Shown: positions 1-5,681 of the stretch, piece by piece
Layout of the letters: the number at the start of each line of letters is the position of its first letter
Position numbering within the stretch: position 1 is the first letter of the stretch
Assembly: GCA_018677115.1 (NCBI GenBank)
Contig: JAHHOC010000172.1
Coordinates: forward strand, 1 to 5,681
Length of the DNA: 5,681 nt
Direction of reading: 5' to 3'
Source of the DNA: Arenicella sp.
GTDB taxonomy: Bacteria; Pseudomonadota; Gammaproteobacteria; Arenicellales; Arenicellaceae
Notes under the pieces: model-generated
Seen by the model: only the letters and a program-made list of their open reading frames with translations
What the model was told of the DNA's origin: nothing
Databases searched by the model: none
Position numbers and translations under genes: made by a program

Positions 1-651
1 GTTGAAAGCGGTCAGGTGGTTGGGCTGCTTGGCCCTAATGGCGCGGGCAAGACCACCAGTTTTTACATGGTTGTTGGTTTGATCCGCAGTGATAGTGGGC
101 GCATATTGCTGAATGGGCAGGATATCAGCCATCTGCCAATGCATTCACGCGCCAAACTCGGTATCGGTTATCTTCCGCAGGAGCCATCAATTTTTCGTAA
201 ATTGACTGTCGAAGAAAATTTGCTGGCGGTGCTGGAAACGGATAAGACACTGACGCCGCATCACCGCCTGCGCCGGGTAGAACAGTTATTGGAAGAATTC
301 AATATCACGCACAAACGCAGCACCCTCGGGATTTCGCTTTCCGGAGGTGAACGCAGACGTGCCGAAATTGCGCGCGCAATCGCATTACGGCCCTATTTCA
401 TTCTGCTGGATGAACCGTTTGCGGGCATCGACCCGATCTCGGTAGGCGATATCCAGCAGATCATTGATTACCTGCGGAATTCAGGCATTGGTATTATTAT
501 CACCGATCACAACGTCCGTGAAACCCTGGATATCTGCGATCATTCCTACATCCTTACCGAGGGCCGCGTATTCACCGAGGGCACTGCCAAGCAGATATTG
601 AGCCATAAGGGCGTACGCGAAGTGTATCTTGGCTCGAAATTCAAAATTTGA
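1..651 (+). CDS. lptB: LPS export ABC transporter ATPase LptB, 5'-truncated by the window edge
   Basis: This is the ATP-hydrolysing subunit of the LptB2FGC complex, which sits on the cytoplasmic face of the inner membrane and drives lipopolysaccharide from that membrane towards the outer membrane. The frame is open from base 1 and 216 residues are visible. E. coli LptB has about 241, so roughly 25 N-terminal residues lie outside the window. Numbering from the first visible residue, the ABC motifs are all intact: Walker [10 protein letters not shown] at 11-19, Q-loop Gln60 in GYLPQE, signature LSGGERRR from 113, Walker B with Asp137 and Glu138 in LLDEPFAG, and the switch His170 in [28 protein letters not shown] and the end pattern VYLG are typical of LptB rather than of other ABC ATPases. 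The stop is TGA at 649-651. lptA and lptC would be expected just upstream, which is inference. rpoN follows after 104 nt. Confidence 0.96.
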   Translation, partial: VESGQVVGLLGPNGAGKTTSFYMVVGLIRSDSGRILLNGQDISHLPMHSRAKLGIGYLPQEPSIFRKLTVEENLLAVLETDKTLTPHHRLRRVEQLLEEFNITHKRSTLGISLSGGERRRAEIARAIALRPYFILLDEPFAGIDPISVGDIQQIIDYLRNSGIGIIITDHNVRETLDICDHSYILTEGRVFTEGTAKQILSHKGVREVYLGSKFKI

Positions 652-755
652 TGGAATTGCCAATAGGATGTGTCTAAAATGAATTTATGGGCATGAGTTG
701 GACCAAATGACTTGCGAGGGTGATAGATCATCATAAGCAGCCCGCAACTTGCAAC

Positions 756-2234
756 ATGAAGCAAAGTCTAAACCTCAAAGTTTCCCAGCAGCTTTCGCTC
801 ACTCCGCAGTTGAAGCAGTCTCTCAAATTGCTGCAGCTGTCGGGCATTGATCTGGAGCAGGAAATTCAGCAGGCTCTGGATGCCAATCCGATGCTGGAAT
901 ATGAGGAAGATGCTCCGGGCCCGGACGAAAAGCCTATTGACCTTGCGGAAACCGAGACTTACCAGATTCCTCAACCTATTGCTGAATCTGCAGACCCAAG
1001 TGTTGAAATCGAGCGTATCGATAATCTCGCGCCTGAACAGGATCTTGCCGCCAGTTGGCAGGAGTCATTTGAGCCATCGCGCGTCGCCAACAGCAATAGT
1101 GGTGCGGGCAACGACCTACCGGAAAATGTGCAGGTAACGTCCGGGGCAGAGTCCCTGTTTGACCACCTGAATTGGCAAATTCGCATGACCAATTTGTCGG
1201 ATAAGGATCAGCTTATATGCCGCAGCCTGCTTCGTAGCATTGATGAAGAGGGTTATCTAAGGATTGACCCTGCGGAGATGGCCGCCTTGTTTGATGAACA
1301 GTTAGAGGTTGAGGAGAGTGAAGTGAGGGCGATGTTAAGCCTGATTAAGACACTGGACCCAATAGGTGTCGGGGCACGTGATTTAAGCGACAGACTGTTA
1401 ATATTCCTGTCTCAGCTCGATACCGACACGGCCGGACTTGACCATGCCAAACTGATAATCTCCGAGCATCTTGATCTACTCGCCAATCATAACCTTGCGC
1501 AGCTAAAGAAAATTCTTGAACTTGACGACCAGCAATTGACCGCCAGCCTTGAGCTCATCATGCAACTCAACCCGCGCGTAACTAGCGAATTCAAATCGAC
1601 CGTCGAAGATTACATCATTCCAGATGTGCTGGTTAAGAAAGTAGCTAACCGCTGGGTTGCGGCAATCAATCCGGACAACCAACATAAGCTGCGGGTTAAC
1701 GAAACTTATAGCCGCATGCTCAAATCAAATATCGATAAGCAGGGCAGCGAATTCATCCATCAAAATCTGCAGCAGGCTAAGACCTTCATAAAGGGATTGA
1801 TGAGCCGCTATGACACTCTACATTTGGTGGGTCAGGCCATCGTAGAACGCCAACAGGCATTTTTTGATAATGGTCCTGAGTCCATGCAACCCATGGTGCT
1901 GCAGGATGTTGCGCAGGAACTGAATCTGCACGAATCAACAATTTCCCGCGCGACTGCAGGCAAGTATCTGCAATCACCGCGGGGTGTCTATGAATTGAAA
2001 TACTTTTTTTCCAGCGCACTCAACAGTGTTGAGGGTGCTACCTCCAGTTCCATTGCAATCCGGTCGCTGATCAAAAAGATGATTGACTCCGAACCCGGTG
2101 CCAAACCGTTGAGCGACAGTAAAATTGCACAGGAGTTGGAGAAATTAGGGCACATAGTGGCAAGACGTACGGTGGCCAAATATCGGGAGAGCATGCATAT
2201 TGCTTCCTCGAGTCAACGTAAATCACTGGTTTAA
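756..2234 (+). CDS. rpoN: RNA polymerase sigma-54 factor RpoN
   Basis: Sigma-54 directs core RNA polymerase to -24/-12 promoters, which need an AAA+ enhancer-binding activator; typical targets include nitrogen assimilation, motility and carbon-use genes. The 492-residue product is of normal family length. Region I (about 1-50) is the Gln/Leu-rich activator-interaction segment beginning MKQSLNLKVSQQLSLTPQLK. Region II (about 50-125) is acidic and low in complexity. The core-binding domain follows. A helix-turn-helix (about 380-400) contains LHESTISR at 391-398, followed by the conserved KYLQSPRGVYELKYFFSS stretch. The diagnostic RpoN box ARRTVAKYRE is at 469-478 and recognises the -24 element. 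The ATG at 756 is chosen because it starts exactly where the family's conserved MKQ-L-L N-terminus begins. A GTG at 720 would add 12 residues with no family resemblance. No strong Shine-Dalgarno sequence is visible before 756. Confidence 0.97.
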   Translation: MKQSLNLKVSQQLSLTPQLKQSLKLLQLSGIDLEQEIQQALDANPMLEYEEDAPGPDEKPIDLAETETYQIPQPIAESADPSVEIERIDNLAPEQDLAASWQESFEPSRVANSNSGAGNDLPENVQVTSGAESLFDHLNWQIRMTNLSDKDQLICRSLLRSIDEEGYLRIDPAEMAALFDEQLEVEESEVRAMLSLIKTLDPIGVGARDLSDRLLIFLSQLDTDTAGLDHAKLIISEHLDLLANHNLAQLKKILELDDQQLTASLELIMQLNPRVTSEFKSTVEDYIIPDVLVKKVANRWVAAINPDNQHKLRVNETYSRMLKSNIDKQGSEFIHQNLQQAKTFIKGLMSRYDTLHLVGQAIVERQQAFFDNGPESMQPMVLQDVAQELNLHESTISRATAGKYLQSPRGVYELKYFFSSALNSVEGATSSSIAIRSLIKKMIDSEPGAKPLSDSKIAQELEKLGHIVARRTVAKYRESMHIASSSQRKSLV

Positions 2235-2348
2235 GTGATCGCGGAACTTTTTAAGTCGGTTATCAATCGACCGTAGAACGCGCAAAAAAACTTGTGCAAA
2301 CTTTAACTGATCGGTGGTTCAGCCTGAAGCTGCAATCCGATCCAAATT

Positions 2349-2352
2349 GGAG
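2349..2352 (+). promoter_or_regulatory. Ribosome binding site of hpf
   Basis: GGAG lies six bases before the ATG at 2359. It is the clearest Shine-Dalgarno element in the window and decides the hpf start against the upstream in-frame GTG at 2314. Confidence 0.75.
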
Positions 2353-2358
2353 ATTTTC

Positions 2359-2685
2359 ATGCAACTAACTATTTCGGGACATCAAATCGATCTTACGGAT
2401 TCAATGAAAGATTACATCGGCGAAAAAATGCAGCGGATTGAAAGACATTTTGACCACCTCAACAGCATCGACGTGGTACTGCATGTAGAGAAAATCCATC
2501 ACAAGGCCGAGGCCACGGTTAATGCCAAAGGCATAACTCTGCATGCCCATGCCGATTCCGATAATATGTATGCCACAATTGATAACTTAACTGATAAACT
2601 GGATTCTCAAGTCCGCAAGCACAAAGAAAAAATTACCAACCATCATCGGGGTGGAGGCGCTCTGAAAGAACAGCCCTTCGGCTAA
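2359..2685 (+). CDS. hpf: Short ribosome hibernation promoting factor HPF
   Basis: HPF binds the 30S subunit in the channel used by mRNA and tRNA, and in gammaproteobacteria the short form works with RMF to build inactive 100S ribosome dimers in stationary phase. The 108-residue product is a single S30AE/sigma-54 modulation domain. It starts MQLTISGHQIDLTDSMKDYI, has VVLHVEKIHH in the middle, and carries the conserved NMYATIDNLTDKL segment (from about residue 69) and the basic KHKEK at 87-91. It lacks the C-terminal dimerisation domain of long HPF, but has a His/Gly-rich tail about 13 residues longer than the E. coli protein (95 residues). The ATG at 2359 is preferred over an in-frame GTG at 2314 because it has a GGAG six bases upstream and matches the family's N-terminus. 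The old name 'sigma-54 modulation protein' reflects its position after rpoN. Confidence 0.95.
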   Translation: MQLTISGHQIDLTDSMKDYIGEKMQRIERHFDHLNSIDVVLHVEKIHHKAEATVNAKGITLHAHADSDNMYATIDNLTDKLDSQVRKHKEKITNHHRGGGALKEQPFG

Positions 2686-2693
2686 CAGACTAT

Positions 2694-2715
2694 CAGGATT
2701 TACGCTAAAGTCCTG
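2694..2715 (+). other. Hairpin in the hpf-ptsN gap
   Basis: CAGGA (2694-2698) pairs with TCCTG (2711-2715), and TTTA (2699-2702) pairs with TAAA (2706-2709). The loop is CGC, and one unpaired G sits at 2710. This gives nine base pairs with a single bulge, starting nine bases after the hpf stop. No T-run follows (the next bases are CCAACGG), so it does not look like a classical intrinsic terminator. Protection of an mRNA 3' end, a processing site or partial attenuation are possible roles, all inferred. Confidence 0.5.
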
Positions 2716-2745
2716 CCAACGGAATTTAATAACATACCCCATTGA

Positions 2746-3231
2746 ATGCGCACCATGACAACTCCAGTACCACTGCATCAATACCTGGATGCAGATTTAA
2801 TTTCGGTTCAATCAGAGATAAGCAGCCGAAAAAAGTTATTGCAGGAAATGGCCCGCCTCCTCACCCTGCCGCTTGAGGAGGCCAGGGAAAAAGATATATA
2901 TCATTATTTGCTGGAGCGGGAAAAACTTGGCAACACCGGTATAGGAAATGGAGTTGCTTTGCCGCACAGCCGTTGTGAGCAAACCAATGATGCAGTAGTA
3001 GCGATCATCACGCTGCGTGAGGCAATAGACTATGACAGTCCTGATCGCCAGCCGGTAGATATCGCTTTTGGTTTGCTGGTACCTCAATCTGCGACTAAGG
3101 AACACCTGGAACTGCTGGCGGGGATAGCCCGTTTGATGTCTGATGAAACCAAACATGCTTCGCTATTGGAAGCGTCGGACGCAGGGGAAGTGATGGAATT
3201 GATCCGTCGATGGTCTTCCCAGCCGGATTAG
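2746..3231 (+). CDS. ptsN: Nitrogen-type PTS EIIA component PtsN (EIIA-Ntr)
   Basis: EIIA-Ntr is the end acceptor of the regulatory PTS relay. It receives phosphate from HPr/NPr on a histidine and, depending on its phosphorylation state, controls partner proteins; in E. coli these include the K+ transporter TrkA and the sensor kinase KdpD. It carries no sugar-transport domain. The 161-residue product is one PTS EIIA type-2 (fructose/mannitol-like) domain. The active-site motif GIGNGVALPHSR gives phospho-acceptor His74, preceded by LLEREKLGNTG and followed by QPVDIAFGLLVP and KEHLELLAGIARLM, all typical of PtsN. ATG codons at 2746 and 2755 are both in frame. Neither has a good Shine-Dalgarno sequence, and the second would give 158 residues with active His71. 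The stop TAG at 3229 is 12 nt before rapZ. An hprK gene, found at this place in some other Proteobacteria, is absent. Confidence 0.94.
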   Translation: MRTMTTPVPLHQYLDADLISVQSEISSRKKLLQEMARLLTLPLEEAREKDIYHYLLEREKLGNTGIGNGVALPHSRCEQTNDAVVAIITLREAIDYDSPDRQPVDIAFGLLVPQSATKEHLELLAGIARLMSDETKHASLLEASDAGEVMELIRRWSSQPD

Positions 3232-3243
3232 ATATCGCACTCC

Positions 3244-4122
3244 ATGCCCCCGAACTTTTTGATCATCAGTGGTTCTTCGGGTTCCGGTAAAACCATCGCT
3301 TTACAGGTGCTGGAGGACCTGGGTTTTTACTGCATCGATAATCTGCCGCCCTCGCTAATTCCCGACATGGCCTCGCGCATGATGGGCTCAGGTGCTTCTT
3401 CACAAAAGTGTGCGGTCAGCATTGACTCTAGAAACCGTGATTTTCTCGGTGAGTTGAGTAGCCATTTCGACAGCCTGCGCTCTATGAATATCGACTTTCG
3501 GGTGATCTTCCTGGATGCAGATGACCAGATGCTGTTGCAAAGATACAGCGAAACACGACGTAAACACCCGTTGTCCGACCAACACACTTCACTCAGTGAG
3601 GCGATTGCCAAAGAGCGAAAAATACTCGAGCCCATTGCGGACCTTGCGCACAGGCACCTGGATACCAGCCGCACTACCCCACACGAACTGAGATCACAAA
3701 TCCGTGATTTTGCGGCCAGCAGCGACGATTCTTCATTGACCTTGCTGTTTCAGTCGTTCGGATTCAAATATGGCTCACCGAGTGATGCGGATTTTGTTTT
3801 TGACGTGCGGTGCCTGCCTAACCCGCACTGGGACCCTGAGCTCAAGCCCCTTACCGGTCTGGACGCGCCGGTGCATGCCTACCTGTCTGCGCAGCCCAAA
3901 TGCATGGACATGTTTGAACACATCAGGGATTTTATCGCTCACTGGTTACCCAGCTTTATCGACGACAATAGAAATTACATGACTGTGGCGATCGGTTGCA
4001 CGGGCGGCAAGCATCGGTCAGTTTTTTTATCTAATCTTTTACGTAAACATTTTTCCGAAGATGAGCAATCTGAACAACTGGCAATCCTGACTCAGGTGCG
4101 TCACCGGGAACTCAGCCTGTAA
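3244..4122 (+). CDS. rapZ: RNase adapter / nucleotide-binding protein RapZ (YvcJ family)
   Basis: In E. coli RapZ senses glucosamine-6-phosphate through its C-terminal domain and guides RNase E to the small RNA GlmZ, thereby tuning GlmS and cell-envelope precursor synthesis. Other members of the family are nucleotide-binding proteins of less clear role. The 292-residue product is slightly longer than the 284 of E. coli. It has Walker A GSSGSGKT at 10-17, the conserved EDLGFYCIDNLPPSLIPD at 24-41, a Walker B-like VIFLDADD at 87-94, and the C-terminal domain with SFGFKYG (171-177), FVFDVRCLPNPHWDP (184-198) and GCTGGKHRS (251-259). The extreme C-terminus ends QVRHRELSL and has no lysine after residue 268. 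E. coli ends in a Lys/Arg cluster needed for RNA binding, so classical GlmZ binding is doubtful here. The gene lies 12 nt after ptsN and 12 nt before the HPr gene; a start Shine-Dalgarno is not obvious. Confidence 0.94.
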   Translation: MPPNFLIISGSSGSGKTIALQVLEDLGFYCIDNLPPSLIPDMASRMMGSGASSQKCAVSIDSRNRDFLGELSSHFDSLRSMNIDFRVIFLDADDQMLLQRYSETRRKHPLSDQHTSLSEAIAKERKILEPIADLAHRHLDTSRTTPHELRSQIRDFAASSDDSSLTLLFQSFGFKYGSPSDADFVFDVRCLPNPHWDPELKPLTGLDAPVHAYLSAQPKCMDMFEHIRDFIAHWLPSFIDDNRNYMTVAIGCTGGKHRSVFLSNLLRKHFSEDEQSEQLAILTQVRHRELSL

Positions 4123-4134
4123 CACAAAGACAAC

Positions 4135-4404
4135 ATGCAGCAACAACAAGTAGAAATAATCAATAAATTGGGTTTGCACGCCCGCGCCGCGGCTAAACTG
4201 GTCAGCACCGCAGGAAAATTCGCCTCAAGTGTATCGCTCAAACTTGGCAGCCAGGAAGCCGATGCAAAGAGCATAATGGCCGTTATGATGCTGGCCGCAT
4301 CGAGGGGAACCGTTGTAGAAATCAGCTGCGAAGGCGAGGATGAAGTAGAGGCAATGCAGGCTCTGGTCGAACTTATTAACGACTATTTCGGTGAGGATGA
4401 GTAA
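4135..4404 (+). CDS. npr: HPr-family phosphocarrier protein (NPr / PtsH-like)
   Basis: This small phosphocarrier takes phosphate from Enzyme I and passes it to EIIA-Ntr, and so links the two neighbouring products. The 89-residue length is normal for HPr. The active-site motif NKLGLHARAAAKLV gives His15 with Arg17 beside it. A second conserved segment, AKSIMAVMMLAA, places a serine at position 46, the site that HPr kinase modifies in organisms that have that enzyme. The position after rapZ matches npr (ptsO) of E. coli and Pseudomonas. Being followed directly by Enzyme I resembles ptsH-ptsI, so either name could apply. The end of the gene, rich in GAG/GAT codons, also carries the likely ribosome binding site of the next gene. 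There is no strong Shine-Dalgarno of its own, only AAAGA about nine bases upstream. Confidence 0.94.
   Translation: MQQQQVEIINKLGLHARAAAKLVSTAGKFASSVSLKLGSQEADAKSIMAVMMLAASRGTVVEISCEGEDEVEAMQALVELINDYFGEDE
4393..4396 (+). promoter_or_regulatory. Ribosome binding site of Enzyme I inside the npr 3' end
   Basis: GAGG lies ten bases before the GTG at 4407, within the last codons of the HPr gene. With only two bases between the npr stop and the GTG, translation of the two genes is probably coupled. The site supports choosing this GTG, since no ATG is available nearby in the frame. Confidence 0.5.
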
Positions 4405-4406
4405 GC

Positions 4407-5681
4407 GTGCTTAGTCTGTTCGGCTCCGGAATTGGACGCGGCTTGGCCATCGGCCAGGCCTATGTGTTGCGCAGCAGCGAAGTTGACGCGCCCGAAATCG
4501 CCGTTCCTGCAGAGCAGATAGCAGATGAAGTGAAGCGCTTTAAAAGGGCGGTAGCGGTAACACTCAAAAAATATCGCTTGATTTTGCGTGAGCTACCAGC
4601 CGACGCTCCAAAAGAAAGCGCAGCCTTCATCAATGCACACATGATGATGCTCCGCGACCCACTGCTGGTTGATGAATCAATAAAAATTATAGAAAAGGAT
4701 TTAGTCAACGCCGAACATGCCTTGCGGATTCAATCGGACAACCTGATTAAGGTATTCGAAAACATGGATGATGCCTATCTGCGCAATAAGAAAGAGGATG
4801 TCCAACATGTGACCAACCGGTTGCTGCGCAACCTGCTGGGTATCGTTGTGCATAGCCTGGAAGATACCAGCGAAGAGGACTTGAGCGGCCGAATTGTGGT
4901 CAGTGATGACCTCAGCCCGGCTGAAGCAATGCTGCTCAATGAACGCAAAGTGGCAGCATTCGTTACCGATGTGGGCAGCACGATTTCTCATACCGCCATT
5001 GTCGCGCGCAGCATGCGCATGCCGGCTGTGGTCGGCCTGCATGGGTGTCGCCGTTACATCAATGATGATGATTTGCTGATTGTAGATGGAAAACGCGGCA
5101 TTATCGTAGTGAACCCGGGTGAAGCGGTACTCAGGGAATACCGGGCTACACAGAGACGGCTACGCAAACGCGAATTAGAGCTGGACACCCTGATAAAGCG
5201 CTACAGCAAAACCAGGGATGGCGTCAGAATTCAACTGTATGCCAACATTGAAACCGCCAATGAACTCAAAGAAGTCAAACGGGTCAATGCTGCCGGAATC
5301 GGGTTATACCGAACCGAATACCTGTTTATGAACCGTGACCAGGCTCCATCCGAACAGGAGCAATTCGCCGCCTACAAGCGCATTGTATCTGCGGTGGGGA
5401 AACCGGTAGTGATTCGGACGCTTGATATCGGCGGCGACAAACGCCTCGACTTCAACTATCCACAAAAATCTTCCAGTGAGTCTCCACTTGGGCTGCGTGC
5501 GGTTCGTTTGTGCCTCAACAATATGGATCTCTTCAAGCCTCAATTACGAGCGATCTTCCGTGCCTCGGCATATGGCAAGGTATCAATCATGATACCGATG
5601 GTTAGTAATTACGATGAGGTCAACCAGGTTTTTGGCGTCATTAAGCAAACCAAGTCCGAGCTGAAGAAGGAAGGCGTTGCG
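4407..5681 (+). CDS. PTS Enzyme I (PEP-protein phosphotransferase) without GAF domain, 3' end outside the window
   Basis: Enzyme I phosphorylates itself with phosphoenolpyruvate and passes the phosphate to the histidine of HPr, which starts the relay. From GTG 4407, 425 residues are visible to the window edge with no stop; family members are about 575-590 long. The N-terminal part (about 1-150) contains the HPr-binding helices, including AFINAHMMMLRDPLL. The phosphohistidine domain has the active-site His195 in STISHTAIVARSMRMPAVVG. The PEP-binding barrel follows, with Arg302 in GIGLYRTEYLF and Arg337 in VIRTLDIGGDK, matching E. coli Arg296 and Arg333. The catalytic cysteine region lies beyond the edge. 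The protein begins directly with the Enzyme I fold (SGIGRGLAIGQAYVL), and the npr gene occupies the space upstream, so there is no GAF domain as in E. coli PtsP. It is thus ptsI-like in build but sits in a regulatory PTS setting. I leave the symbol open between ptsI and ptsP. Confidence 0.93.
   Translation, partial: MLSLFGSGIGRGLAIGQAYVLRSSEVDAPEIAVPAEQIADEVKRFKRAVAVTLKKYRLILRELPADAPKESAAFINAHMMMLRDPLLVDESIKIIEKDLVNAEHALRIQSDNLIKVFENMDDAYLRNKKEDVQHVTNRLLRNLLGIVVHSLEDTSEEDLSGRIVVSDDLSPAEAMLLNERKVAAFVTDVGSTISHTAIVARSMRMPAVVGLHGCRRYINDDDLLIVDGKRGIIVVNPGEAVLREYRATQRRLRKRELELDTLIKRYSKTRDGVRIQLYANIETANELKEVKRVNAAGIGLYRTEYLFMNRDQAPSEQEQFAAYKRIVSAVGKPVVIRTLDIGGDKRLDFNYPQKSSSESPLGLRAVRLCLNNMDLFKPQLRAIFRASAYGKVSIMIPMVSNYDEVNQVFGVIKQTKSELKKEGVA

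Noticed and set aside
657..680. Possible sigma-70 promoter for rpoN: TTGCCA at 657-662 and TAAAAT at 675-680
   Set aside because: The two hexamers look good alone, but the spacer is only 12 bases, far from the usual 16-18.
688..702. Sigma-54-like -24/-12 pattern (TGG then TTGGA with near-correct spacing) just upstream of rpoN, suggesting autoregulation
   Set aside because: The -24 GG and the TTG are in place, but the C of the -12 GC pair is G and the CAC after TGG is GCA. Without the -12 GC the site is unlikely to function, and one partial match is expected by chance.
698..706. Short palindrome TTGG-A-CCAA between lptB and rpoN
   Set aside because: Only four pairs with no extension into the flanks; too short to call an operator.
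720..755. GTG start for rpoN giving 12 extra N-terminal residues
   Set aside because: The added residues have no counterpart in RpoN proteins, whose conserved beginning coincides with the ATG at 756.
2836..3156. Antisense open frame of 106 codons opposite ptsN
   Set aside because: It lies wholly within a well-supported gene, has no recognisable domain and follows from the codon use of the plus strand. The same applies to the antisense frames opposite rapZ (3327-3674) and Enzyme I (4701-5042).
3770..3982. Plus-strand 70-codon frame inside rapZ
   Set aside because: It is an alternative frame of the conserved C-terminal RapZ domain with no family resemblance or ribosome binding site.

Overview
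The window is a compact run of seven genes, all on the plus strand. It matches the conserved rpoN cluster of Gram-negative Proteobacteria: lptB (5' end missing), rpoN, hpf, ptsN, rapZ, an HPr/NPr gene, and a PTS Enzyme I gene that runs off the right edge. LptB implies an outer membrane with LPS. The order lptB-rpoN-hpf-ptsN-rapZ-npr is the arrangement known from Escherichia coli and Pseudomonas, so a gammaproteobacterium is most likely. A betaproteobacterium is possible, because Enzyme I next to HPr is also seen there. Base composition looks balanced by eye and is similar across all genes, with no sign of recent transfer.

Layout: 1-651 holds LptB, the ATPase of the LPS transport machine. A 104-nt gap follows. 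RpoN (sigma-54) occupies 756-2234. A 124-nt gap precedes hpf (2359-2685), the short hibernation promoting factor. A 60-nt gap contains a hairpin of nine pairs with one bulge. Then come ptsN (2746-3231), rapZ (3244-4122), npr/ptsH (4135-4404) and Enzyme I (4407 to the edge), with gaps of only 12, 12 and 2 nt. Tight spacing suggests that ptsN through Enzyme I are one transcription and translation unit. No convincing promoter or intrinsic terminator is visible, so rpoN and hpf may belong to the same transcript.

Functionally, Enzyme I (PEP-dependent autokinase), HPr and EIIA-Ntr form a complete phosphorelay encoded in one place, with no sugar permease in view. This is the expected form of a regulatory (nitrogen-type) PTS. 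Enzyme I here lacks the N-terminal GAF domain of E. coli PtsP. Neither hprK (between ptsN and rapZ) nor an EIIA-Man gene (between rapZ and HPr) is present, although both occur in related clusters of other Proteobacteria. RapZ sits inside the relay operon, but its C-terminal tail lacks the lysine/arginine end used for RNA binding in E. coli.

I see no mobile elements, CRISPR arrays, RNA genes or long repeats, and nothing that amounts to an undescribed system. The points of interest are variations on a well-known regulatory cluster.
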